A DNA stretch of 57,329 bases from Acidimicrobiia bacterium. GTDB taxonomy: Bacteria; Actinomycetota; Acidimicrobiia; Acidimicrobiales; Aldehydirespiratoraceae. The translations under genes were made by a program, and so were the position numbers. Positions 26,815-35,388 of the stretch are shown piece by piece (the first letter of the stretch is position 1; every line of letters starts with the position of its first letter). The stretch spans positions 1 through 57,329 of the forward strand of contig JAHQYM010000004.1 in NCBI GenBank assembly GCA_024421095.1, in the 5' to 3' direction. The notes under the pieces were generated by a model. The model saw only the letters and a list, made by a program, of their open reading frames with translations, had not been told where the DNA came from and did not search any database.

Positions 26815-28128
26815 ATGAGCCACGACCAAGACAACGAGGGATTCGCAATTGAGCGTACCGACCCAATTGATGATGATGTGGCACCAGGTCGGTCAGTGTT
26901 CGGAGAAGACAATGTTTCTTTCGAGGCTGACGATGCGGCGGTGCCGCATTGGAGCGCGCCACCCACTGGGAGGGTTCCAAAAGTGGAGGCACCGGCGGCG
27001 AGCATCACTTTTGATCCCCGAACCGCACCGCTACAACATGAGCAACCGCAGATGCATTCACAAACACAATTGCCGCCCTCGCAACCACCGTTGATTGGTG
27101 GAGACGACACTTCAGGATGGGCTGCCGAAACTAGCCAAACTACATGGGCAGGAGAGCAGAATATGTTGCCGCCGAGACAGCCGAATATCTCTACCGATGT
27201 GGATGCCGATGCCTTCTTTGCCCATAGTGACGATGATGTCGGCGCGCCAGACCAAACAGAGCGCTCGCCTTTGAGTGCGGCTTTTGGTGTGAATGGAGGT
27301 GGCGATCGCAATATTTTTACGGCCACGATCGTGGGGCTCGGGCTTGCGGCTCTGATACTCGCGGCCATGGCGTATCGAGAGTGGGTAGCGGTTGCGATAA
27401 TTACGGTTGCGTTGGGGGTTGCGGCAGTTGAGTTTTTCAACGCGGTGCGTGTTGCGAACTTGCATCCAGCGGTGTTGCTTGGCCTTACCAGCGTGGTGGC
27501 GATGCCTCCGGCTGTGTATTGGAGGGGCGAATCAGCAGCGGGTTTGGTGTTGATGTTATCGGTGGTGTTTGGCGGAATATGGTATGTTGTTGTTGCTCCG
27601 AATGATTCACCGATACGCGGCCTCGGTTCAACCGTGTTGGGTATACTCCATATCGGTTTGTTGGGGTCTTATGCGGCGTTGATGTTGTCTATTCCAGTTC
27701 ATGGAACGGGGCTTTTGACTGCGGCGATTATCGTGACAGTTGCTTATGACACTGGTGGGTTTGTGGTTGGGCGAACCATGGGTCGCTCGCCGTTGTCGCC
27801 AGCGAGCCCAAATAAGACTCTTGAAGGTTTGATTGGTGGGGTAGTGGCGGCGATTGCTGCGGCTTTTGTTATGGGTTGGTTTGAGCAACCTTCGCCGCTC
27901 GCTGATACCGCTTTTGGCGGGGGACTTGGTACCATGATGATTCTTGGTGCTGCTGCGGCGATTGTTGCGCCTCTCGGTGATTTGGCTGAATCTTTAATTA
28001 AACGTGATTTGGGGATTAAAGATATGGGTTCGATTCTGCCCGGCCATGGTGGCGTTCTTGATCGTTTCGATAGTTTGTTGTTTGTTCTGCCAACTACCTT
28101 TTACGTATCTCGTTTCGTCTTGACCTGA
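26815..28128 (+). CDS. cdsA: Phosphatidate cytidylyltransferase with long N-terminal extension
   Basis: CdsA makes CDP-diacylglycerol. The C-terminal ~270 residues carry eight or so membrane spans and the signature near the end: VAYDTGGFVVGRTMGRSP, SPNKTLEGLIGG, APLGDLAESLIKRDLGIKD and LPGHGGVLDRFDSLLF. The first ~160 residues are an acidic, Pro/Gln-rich cytoplasmic extension without obvious domains, absent from E. coli CdsA but seen in some actinobacteria. ATG 26815 follows AAAAGAGA. Confidence 0.95.
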   Translation: MSHDQDNEGFAIERTDPIDDDVAPGRSVFGEDNVSFEADDAAVPHWSAPPTGRVPKVEAPAASITFDPRTAPLQHEQPQMHSQTQLPPSQPPLIGGDDTSGWAAETSQTTWAGEQNMLPPRQPNISTDVDADAFFAHSDDDVGAPDQTERSPLSAAFGVNGGGDRNIFTATIVGLGLAALILAAMAYREWVAVAIITVALGVAAVEFFNAVRVANLHPAVLLGLTSVVAMPPAVYWRGESAAGLVLMLSVVFGGIWYVVVAPNDSPIRGLGSTVLGILHIGLLGSYAALMLSIPVHGTGLLTAAIIVTVAYDTGGFVVGRTMGRSPLSPASPNKTLEGLIGGVVAAIAAAFVMGWFEQPSPLADTAFGGGLGTMMILGAAAAIVAPLGDLAESLIKRDLGIKDMGSILPGHGGVLDRFDSLLFVLPTTFYVSRFVLT

Positions 28129-28129
28129 T

Positions 28130-29323
28130 GTGACCGTTCCCGTTGCTGTTTTGGGTTCTAGTGGCTCCATTGGGACTCAAACACTTGATGTGATTCGGGC
28201 TGAACCTGACCGTTACCGGGTGGCGGCGCTTGGGGTGGCTAACTCTGTTGATATTGTTTGTGAGCAAGCGCACGAGTTCCGTCCTGAAGTTGTTGTTGTA
28301 GCTGATGCGGATTGCGCGAAAGGTTTGCGCGGCCGTTTGCCGGCGGGAACGGAACTGCTTGTTGGTGCGGATGCGTTGGTGTTGGCTGTGCAATGCGCCG
28401 ACACTGTGATCAATGGGGTGGTTGGTTTTGCTGGGTTGCCGGTGACGTTGGCAACTCTTGAGGCTGGTAAACGGTTGGGTTTGGCGAACAAAGAATCACT
28501 TATCGCTGCGGGTCCTCTGGTGCAACGGGCTTGGACGACTGAGGGTGCGGAATTGTTGCCGGTAGACAGTGAACATTGCGCTATTCATCAGTGCCTTCGC
28601 GGCGAGAGTGTTTTCGATGTGGGGTCTGTGGACTGCCAAAGAACGGGAGCGGTGGAGGTGGCGGAACTGGTGTTGACGGCTAGTGGTGGGCCGTTTTGGG
28701 GTCGCTCCAAGGCGGAACTTGCTGGGGTGACGGTTGCTGATGCGTTGGCGCATCCTACTTGGCAGATGGGTCCGAAGATAACGGTCGATTCGAGTACCTT
28801 GATGAATAAGGGGCTTGAGGTTATTGAGGCTCATGAATTGTTTGGTGTTGATTATGATCAGATTCGGGTGTTGATTCATCCTCAGTCGATTGTCCATTCG
28901 TTGGTTAGTTTCGTTGATGGGTCTACGTTGGCGCAACTTTCGCTGCCCGATATGCGCTTGTGCATCGGTTATGTTTTGGCGTTTCCGCGGCGTTGTCGAG
29001 CGAGTTTTGGGAAGATTGATTGGGCGGATGTGCCCGGTTTGGAGTTCGCCTTAGCAGATAGCGATACTTTCAGATGCTTGACCTTGGCTTATGACGCTGG
29101 CAGAGCCGCGCAGACGGCTCCGGCTTGGTTGAGCGCTGCTAATGAGGTTGCGGTTGAGGCGTTTTTGGCTGGGGTGATCCCTTGGTTTGCGATTGCTGAT
29201 GTTGTGGAGGCCGTGATGCAAGTCTGGCCGGGTGTGGTGGCGAGTGATGTTGAGGCGGTTCTTGAAGTTGACCGCGCCGCCCGTGAAGTGGCTCGCGCTA
29301 CGATTCAAAGAACTAAGTTATGA
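28130..29323 (+). CDS. dxr: 1-deoxy-D-xylulose 5-phosphate reductoisomerase
   Basis: Dxr performs the second step of the MEP isoprenoid pathway, NADPH-dependent. NADPH site: AVLGSSGSIGTQTLDVI. Metal and substrate residues are seen in ANKESLIAAG, LPVDSEHCAIHQ, TASGGPFWG, HPTWQMGPKITVDSSTLMNK (split here by position 210-230) and GLEVIEAHELF. GTG start one base after cdsA. Overlaps rseP by 4 bp. Confidence 0.96.
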   Translation: MTVPVAVLGSSGSIGTQTLDVIRAEPDRYRVAALGVANSVDIVCEQAHEFRPEVVVVADADCAKGLRGRLPAGTELLVGADALVLAVQCADTVINGVVGFAGLPVTLATLEAGKRLGLANKESLIAAGPLVQRAWTTEGAELLPVDSEHCAIHQCLRGESVFDVGSVDCQRTGAVEVAELVLTASGGPFWGRSKAELAGVTVADALAHPTWQMGPKITVDSSTLMNKGLEVIEAHELFGVDYDQIRVLIHPQSIVHSLVSFVDGSTLAQLSLPDMRLCIGYVLAFPRRCRASFGKIDWADVPGLEFALADSDTFRCLTLAYDAGRAAQTAPAWLSAANEVAVEAFLAGVIPWFAIADVVEAVMQVWPGVVASDVEAVLEVDRAAREVARATIQRTKL

Positions 29324-30921
29324 CCGACACCCCAATTTCTCAACGCCGACTTCCATTGTTGGCAGAGGGCCGTAGAGCTCCTGACACTGCGCTAAATCTG
29401 GGTGCGCCGGCGAACCTCGCTGCCGGTGATTCCACGTCATTTATTGGACTAGCTATTTTGATTACGGGTTTGCTTGCATTGGGCGTTTTCGTTAGTTGGG
29501 GTTGGGCACTGATTATTTTGTGTTTGGTGTTCATGATTTTTATGCACGAGTTGGGTCATTATCTCACTGCTCGTTGGACTGGTATGAAGGTGGTGGAGTT
29601 TTTTATTGGTTTCGGTCCGCGTTTGTGGTCTTTTCGTCTTGGTGAGACCACTTTTGGCGTAAAAGGGATTCCGGCGGGTGCCTATGTGCGGATCATTGGC
29701 ATGAACAACCTTGATGTGGTTGCCCCTCAAGATGAAAACCGCACTTATCGTGTGAAGTCTTTTCCACGTAAGTTGCTTGTGGTGAGTGCTGGTTCGGCGA
29801 TGCATTTCCTGATGGCGATCGTGTTGTTGTTTGTAGTTTTTGCCCTTAACGGCAAGCTCTCCGTGGACGGCCCTTGGTCGGTTGCGCGGGTGAGTCCACT
29901 GAGTACGGCGAACGTTATTGGTGTCCAACCGGGCGATGAAATCGTTTCGGTTGATGGCGTGGAGATTGGCAGTTTCGAACAACTTGGTGATGTGGTCAGA
30001 ACTCGTGGTGGTCAAGAGGTGGAGGTTGTGCTGAGGCGCGCTGAGCAGACGTTGAGCGAAACTGCGGTGTTGGGTTATCGGTTGAGTGCTGCGGGCGAGA
30101 AGGCGTTTATTGGTTTATCGGAGGATAATCCCGGGTTGTTGGCCGGCGACCGAATCCTCGCTGTTGATGGGGTTAAGGTATCTTCTTGGGATGATGTTCT
30201 AGAGGTGATTGATGGTCGGCTCGGTGAACCTTTGACTTTTATTGTGCTGCCTGCCGCAAGCCCTGATGAGTTGCTTGTTGTGGAGGAGACGGTGGTGGAT
30301 CACGTGCCGTCTCGTGGGGTTGCAACAACGGGCTTTTTGGGTGTTGGTCCACAATTCTCACTGGAGCGTTTCGGGGTTTTGGGGAGTGTTCGAGAAGCCA
30401 TTGTCGGGTTTGGTTCTTACACCAAGATGTTTATGGTGGCTATGTCCCATTTGGTGACGGGTGGCGGTCTTCAGAACTTTGTGACAGACACAGTCACTGG
30501 TGATTTTGGCGCTACGCAAGAACCTGCGCCAACTGCAACTGGGGAGGATGCTAGAGCGTCCGCTGGTCGTGGAGCGGCCACTAGTGATGCAGACCCAGAT
30601 CGGATCATCTCCATTTATGGTGCGGCCCGTGTGGGTGAACAACTTGCTGACGATAGCTTTCAGCGTTTGTTGACTTTCTTGGCGATCCTCAACATTTCGA
30701 TCGGTTTAATCAACTTGTTGCCGTTACCGCCTTTGGATGGCGGGCATGTAGCGGTGGCGGTTTATGAGCGGTTGCGTTCTTTTGGTGGTCGCCGTCATCA
30801 GGTGGACTATGCGAAAGTGTTGCCAGTTGCCTATGGCGCGTTGGTTTTGTTGTTGGCGATCGGGTTGCTTGCGGTGTTCCGCGACATTGCCGACCCGCTC
30901 AACGTTCCACGGAACGGCTAA
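29320..30921 (+). CDS. rseP: Site-2 metalloprotease RseP/Rip1
   Basis: An intramembrane zinc protease that cleaves anti-sigma factors. The zinc motif is H76-E-L-G-H80 in FMHELGHYLTARW; the third ligand lies in LLPLPPLDGGH near the C-terminus. Two PDZ-like regions sit between (IGVQPGDEIVSVDGVEIG and NPGLLAGDRILAVDGVKV). An Ala/Glu/Thr-rich insert of about 35 residues occurs around residue 395-425. ATGA overlap with dxr. In many actinobacteria ispG follows; here the locus ends and a convergent SelW-like gene follows after 15 bp. Confidence 0.94.
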   Translation: MTDTPISQRRLPLLAEGRRAPDTALNLGAPANLAAGDSTSFIGLAILITGLLALGVFVSWGWALIILCLVFMIFMHELGHYLTARWTGMKVVEFFIGFGPRLWSFRLGETTFGVKGIPAGAYVRIIGMNNLDVVAPQDENRTYRVKSFPRKLLVVSAGSAMHFLMAIVLLFVVFALNGKLSVDGPWSVARVSPLSTANVIGVQPGDEIVSVDGVEIGSFEQLGDVVRTRGGQEVEVVLRRAEQTLSETAVLGYRLSAAGEKAFIGLSEDNPGLLAGDRILAVDGVKVSSWDDVLEVIDGRLGEPLTFIVLPAASPDELLVVEETVVDHVPSRGVATTGFLGVGPQFSLERFGVLGSVREAIVGFGSYTKMFMVAMSHLVTGGGLQNFVTDTVTGDFGATQEPAPTATGEDARASAGRGAATSDADPDRIISIYGAARVGEQLADDSFQRLLTFLAILNISIGLINLLPLPPLDGGHVAVAVYERLRSFGGRRHQVDYAKVLPVAYGALVLLLAIGLLAVFRDIADPLNVPRNG

Positions 30922-30936
30922 TCCGCGGGTTGGCTG

Positions 30937-31209
30937 TTAGCTGGACGCTTGTCTGGAGTGGGTGACGCTACCGATGAATTCTTCGAAGCTGTGCAACACC
31001 TCTTCGGGATTGGCGTGGCATCCTGTTTTGTCTTTAGAGTAGATCACTTTGTCGTTGACGGTCACGTCAAAGACCCCGTTGGATCCGGTTGTGAGGTTTA
31101 ACCGCTCAATGATGTGTTGATGGTTGGAGAGTAGGTCTTGGGCTGCGCTCACGGCGTGGCTCAGGTAGTTTCAAGGAACGCAATAGGTGATGTCAATTTG
31201 GTATTTCAT
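30937..31209 (-). CDS. SelW/Rdx-family protein, candidate selenoprotein (in-frame TGA at 31171-31173)
   Basis: From the ATG at 31209 the frame gives 90 residues if one TGA, codon 13, is read. The start is MKYQIDITYCVP-U-NYLSHA, matching the Rdx family N-terminus (I-x-Y-C-x-x-C-x-x-x-x-R/H-A) with Sec in place of the second Cys: C10-V-P-U13. The rest fits: GSNGVFDVTVNDKVIYSKD corresponds to the G-x-F-E-V-x-V-D-G strand, then an Asn/Glu-rich helix. No strong ribosome site is seen. A possible SECIS hairpin follows at 31142-31160. Read conventionally, only a truncated GTG-started fragment would exist. It lies convergent to rseP and divergent from tpx, a thiol peroxidase, consistent with a redox role. 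Confidence 0.85.
31142..31160 (-). promoter_or_regulatory. SECIS-like hairpin of the SelW-like gene
   Basis: On the transcript, starting 11 nt after the TGA: outer pair GC/GC, a 2x2 internal loop (CA/CA), upper stem CGC/GCG and apical loop CGTGA with G at its second position, 18-22 nt from the TGA. A competing fold (CAC/GTG closing a GCC loop at +16) is also possible. Weaker than the other two hairpins; folded by eye. Confidence 0.45.
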
Positions 31210-31311
31210 GCGAAGCAGGCTAGCAGCTTTTTCGATTCTTGTGTCTTTCTTGGTTGCGTCGGTTCTAGGCTTGCTGAAGCAGTTTTATCCACCAATTTGG
31301 GAGCACATCAA

Positions 31312-31812
31312 ATGGCTGAGATCACGTTTCACGGCACAACCATAAACACTAGTGGTTCGTTACCGGCGGTTGGCAGCGAAGCGCCACCGTTGGTGCTTAC
31401 GGGCAAAGATGGTGGCTCGATTTCGTTAGCGGATTTCGCTGGTCAACGCCTTGTCTTGAACATCTTCCCTTCTGTAGACACCCCCACTTGCGCCATGAGT
31501 GTTCGTACTTTCAACGAGCGTGCGGCGAGCCTTGAAAACGCCACGGTACTTTGTGTTTCTGCCGACCTGCCCATGGCCCAGAACCGCTTTTGCGGCGCCG
31601 AAGCCATTGAGCGTGTGCAGACTGGTTCCACTTTCAGGAATCCTCAAGTGTTAGACGATTACGGGGTGCGTATTGTGGATGGCCCTCTTGAAGGTCTTGC
31701 GGCTCGTGCGGTGGTGGTGCTTGACGAGACTGTAACTGTGTTGCATGCTGAACTTGTTGGTGAGTTGGCTGACCAGCCAGACTACGAAGCCGCGCTTAGC
31801 GTTTTGCAGTAA
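31312..31812 (+). CDS. tpx: Thiol peroxidase (2-Cys peroxiredoxin, Tpx type)
   Basis: Tpx reduces hydroperoxides with thioredoxin as donor. The peroxidatic Cys is C60 in FPSVDTPTCAMSVRTFNE and the resolving Cys is C94 in MAQNRFCGAE, the Tpx-specific spacing. The ATG at 31312 has GGGAG upstream; the frame is open to 31138 but that part has no protein character and overlaps the antisense SelW-like start. This enzyme keeps Cys, unlike its divergent neighbour. Confidence 0.95.
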   Translation: MAEITFHGTTINTSGSLPAVGSEAPPLVLTGKDGGSISLADFAGQRLVLNIFPSVDTPTCAMSVRTFNERAASLENATVLCVSADLPMAQNRFCGAEAIERVQTGSTFRNPQVLDDYGVRIVDGPLEGLAARAVVVLDETVTVLHAELVGELADQPDYEAALSVLQ

Positions 31813-31880
31813 TTTGCGTGCGCCATATGTCTGGCGTGTCAAACTAGAGTTGGCCGCGTTGGCATCCAACCGCGCTGCGA

Positions 31881-33272
31881 ATGGCGTACGCTAACGGCAT
31901 GGCAATTCACGAATCGGTGCTTGATTTGGTGGGCAACACACCGTTGGTGAAACTGCGGCGCATCAGCGAGAACTTGCCTTGCGCGGTGGTGGCGAAGATA
32001 GAAGCCACTAACCCTGGCGGGAGTTCCAAGGATCGTCCGGCGATTGCTATGGTTGATGCTGCTGAACGTGCGGGTTTGCTCAGCGCCGGTGGCACGATTG
32101 TGGAACCAACTTCGGGCAACACGGGAGTTGGGTTGGCGATGGTGGCGGCGCAGCGTGGTTATCGCTGTATTTTTGTGGTGACGAGCAAGGTTGGGGTGGA
32201 AAAGGTTGATTTGTTACGGGCTTATGGTGCTGAGGTGGTGGTTTGCCCGGTGGCCGTTGCACCCGACGATCCCGAGTCTTATTATTCGGTTGCTGAACGG
32301 TTGGTGAGAGAAATTCCAGGTGCTTTTCGGCCAAACCAGTACCACAATCTCACTAACCCTCAAGCCCATTTTGAAACCACGGGCCCAGAATTGTGGCACC
32401 AGACCGAGGGTAAGATTACGCATTTCGTGGCGGGTGCTGGCACAGGCGGCACGTTGAGTGGTGTTGGCCGATATTTGAAAGGCAAGAATCCGGCGGTGCA
32501 GATTATCGCTGCTGATCCTGAGGGTTCGGTTTTTTCGGGTGGTAGTGGTCGCCCGTATCTTGTTGAGGGGATTGGTGAAGACTTTTTTCCTACCACTTAC
32601 GATGTTTCGGTGATTGACCAGACGATTGCGGTAAGCGACCGCGATTCGTTTCTTGCGGCCCGTGAGGTAACCGAATCTGAGGGTTTGTTGATCGGCGGGT
32701 CTTGTGGTACTGCGGTTTATGCTGCGGTGAAGGTGGCGCGTGAATGCAGCGCGGATGATCTGGTGGTGGTGTTGTTGCCTGATAATGGGCGGCTGTATCT
32801 AAGTACAGTGTTCAATAATGAGTGGATGGCGGGCTTCGGTTTCTTGCGAGGTACGGGGCCGGTAGTGGCTGATGTTTTAGCGTCTCGCCGTGAGGGGGTT
32901 CCCGATTTGTTGTATGTGCAACCGCATGCATCGGTTAGTGAAGCGGTACGGATTATGAGTGATCATGGTGTGTCGCAGTTGCCTGTTGCTAAGGGTGAGA
33001 TGCCTTTGGCTAATGCCGAGGTGATGGGTTCGGTGAGTGAGTTGCGGGTTATGGATCTGGTGTTTGGCAACGATTCGGTTTTGGAAAAGACTGTGGAAGA
33101 CATTATGGGGCCTAAGTTGCGTACTGTCGGTTCGGGCCAACCAGTGGCGTTGGCGGTGGAGATGTTGGAGTCTTGTGCGGCTTTGCTGGTGCTTGATGGT
33201 GGGCGGCCGAGAGCGGTTATTTCTTCTAGTGATGTTTTGTCGTTTCTTTCGAAAGGTGGCGATAATGGCTGA
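31881..33272 (+). CDS. Cystathionine beta-synthase with C-terminal CBS pair
   Basis: A PLP enzyme that condenses serine and homocysteine to cystathionine. K50 in TNPGGSSKDRPA is the PLP lysine; EPTSGNTGVGLAMVAA binds the substrate; GTGGTLSGVGRYLK binds the phosphate; the catalytic domain ends near residue 330 with LLPDNGRLYLSTVFN. Two CBS motifs follow (VSEAVRIMSDHGVSQLPV and the ALAVEMLESCAALLVL region), as in enzymes with effector control. Two ATGs (31881, 31899) are possible. Overlaps the next gene by 8 bp, together forming a homocysteine-to-cysteine transsulfuration pair. Confidence 0.92.
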   Translation: MAYANGMAIHESVLDLVGNTPLVKLRRISENLPCAVVAKIEATNPGGSSKDRPAIAMVDAAERAGLLSAGGTIVEPTSGNTGVGLAMVAAQRGYRCIFVVTSKVGVEKVDLLRAYGAEVVVCPVAVAPDDPESYYSVAERLVREIPGAFRPNQYHNLTNPQAHFETTGPELWHQTEGKITHFVAGAGTGGTLSGVGRYLKGKNPAVQIIAADPEGSVFSGGSGRPYLVEGIGEDFFPTTYDVSVIDQTIAVSDRDSFLAAREVTESEGLLIGGSCGTAVYAAVKVARECSADDLVVVLLPDNGRLYLSTVFNNEWMAGFGFLRGTGPVVADVLASRREGVPDLLYVQPHASVSEAVRIMSDHGVSQLPVAKGEMPLANAEVMGSVSELRVMDLVFGNDSVLEKTVEDIMGPKLRTVGSGQPVALAVEMLESCAALLVLDGGRPRAVISSSDVLSFLSKGGDNG

Positions 33273-34437
33273 CGATATTTTTGCTGATCTGTCTTGGGGT
33301 TTTGAGACGCGAGCTATTCGGGCGGGGCAGCCGCATGATGTGAGTAGCGGAGCGGTGGTTCAACCGATTTCTTTGGCTACGACTTTTGTGCAAGAGGAGG
33401 TGGGGGTTAATCGCGGTTATTTGTATTCGCGTGTTGCGAACCCTACTCGTGCTGCGTTGCAGGATTGTTTGGCATCGTTAGAAGGTGCCGATTACGGTTT
33501 AGCGTTCGCTTCGGGTATGGCTGCTGAAGACACCTTTTTGCGGACGCTGGCTCCCGGTGATCATATTGTGTTGGGCAACGATGCTTATGGCGGGACATTC
33601 CGTTTGGTTGCCAATGTGTTGTCGCGGGTGGGTATTACTTGGTCGGCGTTTGATTTGTCTGCTGTTGATAGTTTGCGGGAAGAGTTGCCGCCAGCCACGA
33701 AGGTGATTTGGGCGGAGTCTCCTACTAATCCTTCGCTTGCGGTTGTTGATATCGCGGCGCTCGCAAATATCGCTCACGACTTGGGTGCGAAACTGGTGGT
33801 AGACAACACGTTCGCCACACCTTATTTGCAGCAACCATTGCGTTTGGGGGCTGATGTTGTGGTGCATTCAACCACTAAGTATTGCGGTGGCCATTCTGAT
33901 GTTGTAGGCGGTTTTTTGGCAACGAATGACGGAGAGTTGGCGCAAGAACTGGAGTTTTTGCAGAAGGCGGTCGGCGCGGTGCCTAGCCCGTTCGACAATT
34001 TTTTGATTATGCGGGGTTTGAAGACTTTGCCTGTGCGAATGGACCGTCATTGCCGTAACGCGGCATTGGTGGCTGAGTTTTTGGCTGGGCAGGATTTAGT
34101 GGTTGAGGTTTTTTATCCGGGTTTGCGTGAGCATCGCGGCCATGAGATCGCGGTCCGGCAGATGAAAGACTTTGGGGGGATGGTGTCTTTTCGGGTTGCG
34201 GGTGGTGCGGGCGCGGCGATGCGCTTGGCGGCGTCTACCGAGGTGTTTGTTTTGGCGGAGTCTTTGGGGGCGGTGGAGTCTTTGATTGAACATCCTGGGG
34301 CGATGACGCATGCCGCTGCGGCGGGTTCGCCGCTTGAAGTGGCTGATGATTTGTTGCGGCTGAGTGTTGGTTTGGAATCGATAGAAGACCTGATAGGTGA
34401 CCTCAAACAAGCAATTGCTCGTCTTCCCGATGCCTAA
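33265..34437 (+). CDS. Cystathionine gamma-synthase/gamma-lyase (PLP, Cys/Met metabolism)
   Basis: The fold-type I Cys/Met enzyme signature is complete: GFETRAIRAGQPHD, YLYSRVANPTRAALQ, FASGMAAEDTFLRTL, VIWAESPTNPSL, VVDNTFATPYLQ, and the PLP lysine K205 in HSTTKYCGGHSDVVGG. Next to the beta-synthase, a gamma-lyase releasing cysteine is the more sensible role, but synthase and lyase cannot be told apart from sequence by eye. Start: ATG 33265, 8 bp inside the upstream gene, which also marks it as translationally coupled. Confidence 0.92.
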   Translation: MADDIFADLSWGFETRAIRAGQPHDVSSGAVVQPISLATTFVQEEVGVNRGYLYSRVANPTRAALQDCLASLEGADYGLAFASGMAAEDTFLRTLAPGDHIVLGNDAYGGTFRLVANVLSRVGITWSAFDLSAVDSLREELPPATKVIWAESPTNPSLAVVDIAALANIAHDLGAKLVVDNTFATPYLQQPLRLGADVVVHSTTKYCGGHSDVVGGFLATNDGELAQELEFLQKAVGAVPSPFDNFLIMRGLKTLPVRMDRHCRNAALVAEFLAGQDLVVEVFYPGLREHRGHEIAVRQMKDFGGMVSFRVAGGAGAAMRLAASTEVFVLAESLGAVESLIEHPGAMTHAAAAGSPLEVADDLLRLSVGLESIEDLIGDLKQAIARLPDA

Positions 34438-34509
34438 GCGCAATCCTAATTCAGCCTCCCAATGCATTCTTTTTTGGTGCCGAAGGACGGGTGGGCGATT
34501 TTCAAACGT

Positions 34510-35181
34510 TCACTCCCGCTGGTCTGGCTCTTCGGCATCTTGTGCAGTATCTTGTTCAGCATCGTTTTTAGCATCGTCTTGGTTGGCAGAATGTTCATCG
34601 GGAACCAAATGCAATCCCCGTTCCAGCGTTTCCACGACCTCTGCTGATGGGAAGAAATCGCCCAACGGCAATAGTTCCTTTACCGAATCGATCCCCATCC
34701 GTTCGCAAAACGTCGGTGTGGTGCCGTATAGCACGGCCTGACCCGGCCCTGGATCGCGGCCTATTTCGCTAATGTAACCGCGCACTTGCAAAGTCCGCAC
34801 CACGCCATCAACGTTGACTCCACGGATGGCGGCGATCTGATTGCGCGAAACTGGTTGCTTATAGGCAACCACGGCTAACGTTTCTAGCGCTGCGGCTGAC
34901 AAACGAGAAGATTGCCCGTCAAGCACAAAACGTTCAACATAACGCCGCTGCGCCGGCGCGGTTTGGTAGCGGTAACCCCCAGCTACGCGCACCAGCGCAA
35001 AGCCACGACCTTCAGCTTCATACTGTGCAGCTAAATCGTCGCACACTGCTTCAACCATTCCAGGGGTGGTGTCCACCATCTGCGCCAACAACTCAGACGG
35101 CAAAGGCTCCTCGGCTACCAACAAAATCGCTTCAAGCGCCCCAGGAATGTGTTCTTCGATCATCTCAACCGGCGTGTTCAT
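34510..35181 (-). CDS. scpB: Segregation and condensation protein B
   Basis: ScpB is the winged-helix kleisin-associated subunit of SMC condensin. Marker phrases are ALEAILLVAEEPLP, YRYQTAPAQRRYVERFV, LSAAALETLAVVAYKQPVSR, IAAIRGVNVDGVVRTL and GRDPGPGQAVLYGTT. The C-terminal ~30 residues are an acidic Asp/Glu/Gln tail. scpA, usually just upstream, is not in the window; the upstream neighbour is divergent trpS. Start ATG 35181 is chosen over a TTG three bases earlier. Confidence 0.93.
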   Translation of the reverse strand: MNTPVEMIEEHIPGALEAILLVAEEPLPSELLAQMVDTTPGMVEAVCDDLAAQYEAEGRGFALVRVAGGYRYQTAPAQRRYVERFVLDGQSSRLSAAALETLAVVAYKQPVSRNQIAAIRGVNVDGVVRTLQVRGYISEIGRDPGPGQAVLYGTTPTFCERMGIDSVKELLPLGDFFPSAEVVETLERGLHLVPDEHSANQDDAKNDAEQDTAQDAEEPDQRE

Positions 35182-35256
35182 CAACGATCTGGCTCAAGTT
35201 GATGTGGTAAAGTGCGACGTGCTGTTTCAGGATTAGGTGCAGCAACAAATCGAAGG

Positions 35257-35353
35257 CCCCCTCAAACACGGGGGTTTGAACCTCATATGGCATGGCCTCC
35301 AAGCCTAGAAGCGGGATGCGCGGATAAGCAGGTTCTTTCCGCATGTTTGAGGG
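35257..35353 (+). promoter_or_regulatory. Structured trpS leader with mutually exclusive pairings
   Basis: A perfect 10-bp inverted repeat, CCCTCAAACA at 35259-35268 and TGTTTGAGGG at 35344-35353, closes a ~75-nt loop upstream of trpS. The left arm can instead form local hairpins: CCCCC (35257-35261) with GGGGG (35270-35274), or TCAAA with TTTGA (35275-35279). A 23-codon frame beginning at ATG 35287 (Met-Ala-Trp) lies inside. No T-box core sequence is seen and it does not fold as a tRNA. Function is inferred only from the switch-like design. Confidence 0.4.
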
Positions 35354-35388
35354 AGTGAATATCGGTCGAACCTCTAACGTAGGTGTCT

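Noticed and set aside
35257-35353. tRNA-Sec or other tRNA formed by the 10-bp inverted repeat
   Set aside because: The length is near that of tRNA-Sec, but no TCA anticodon arm, no proper D arm, and an imperfect T arm could be found on either strand.
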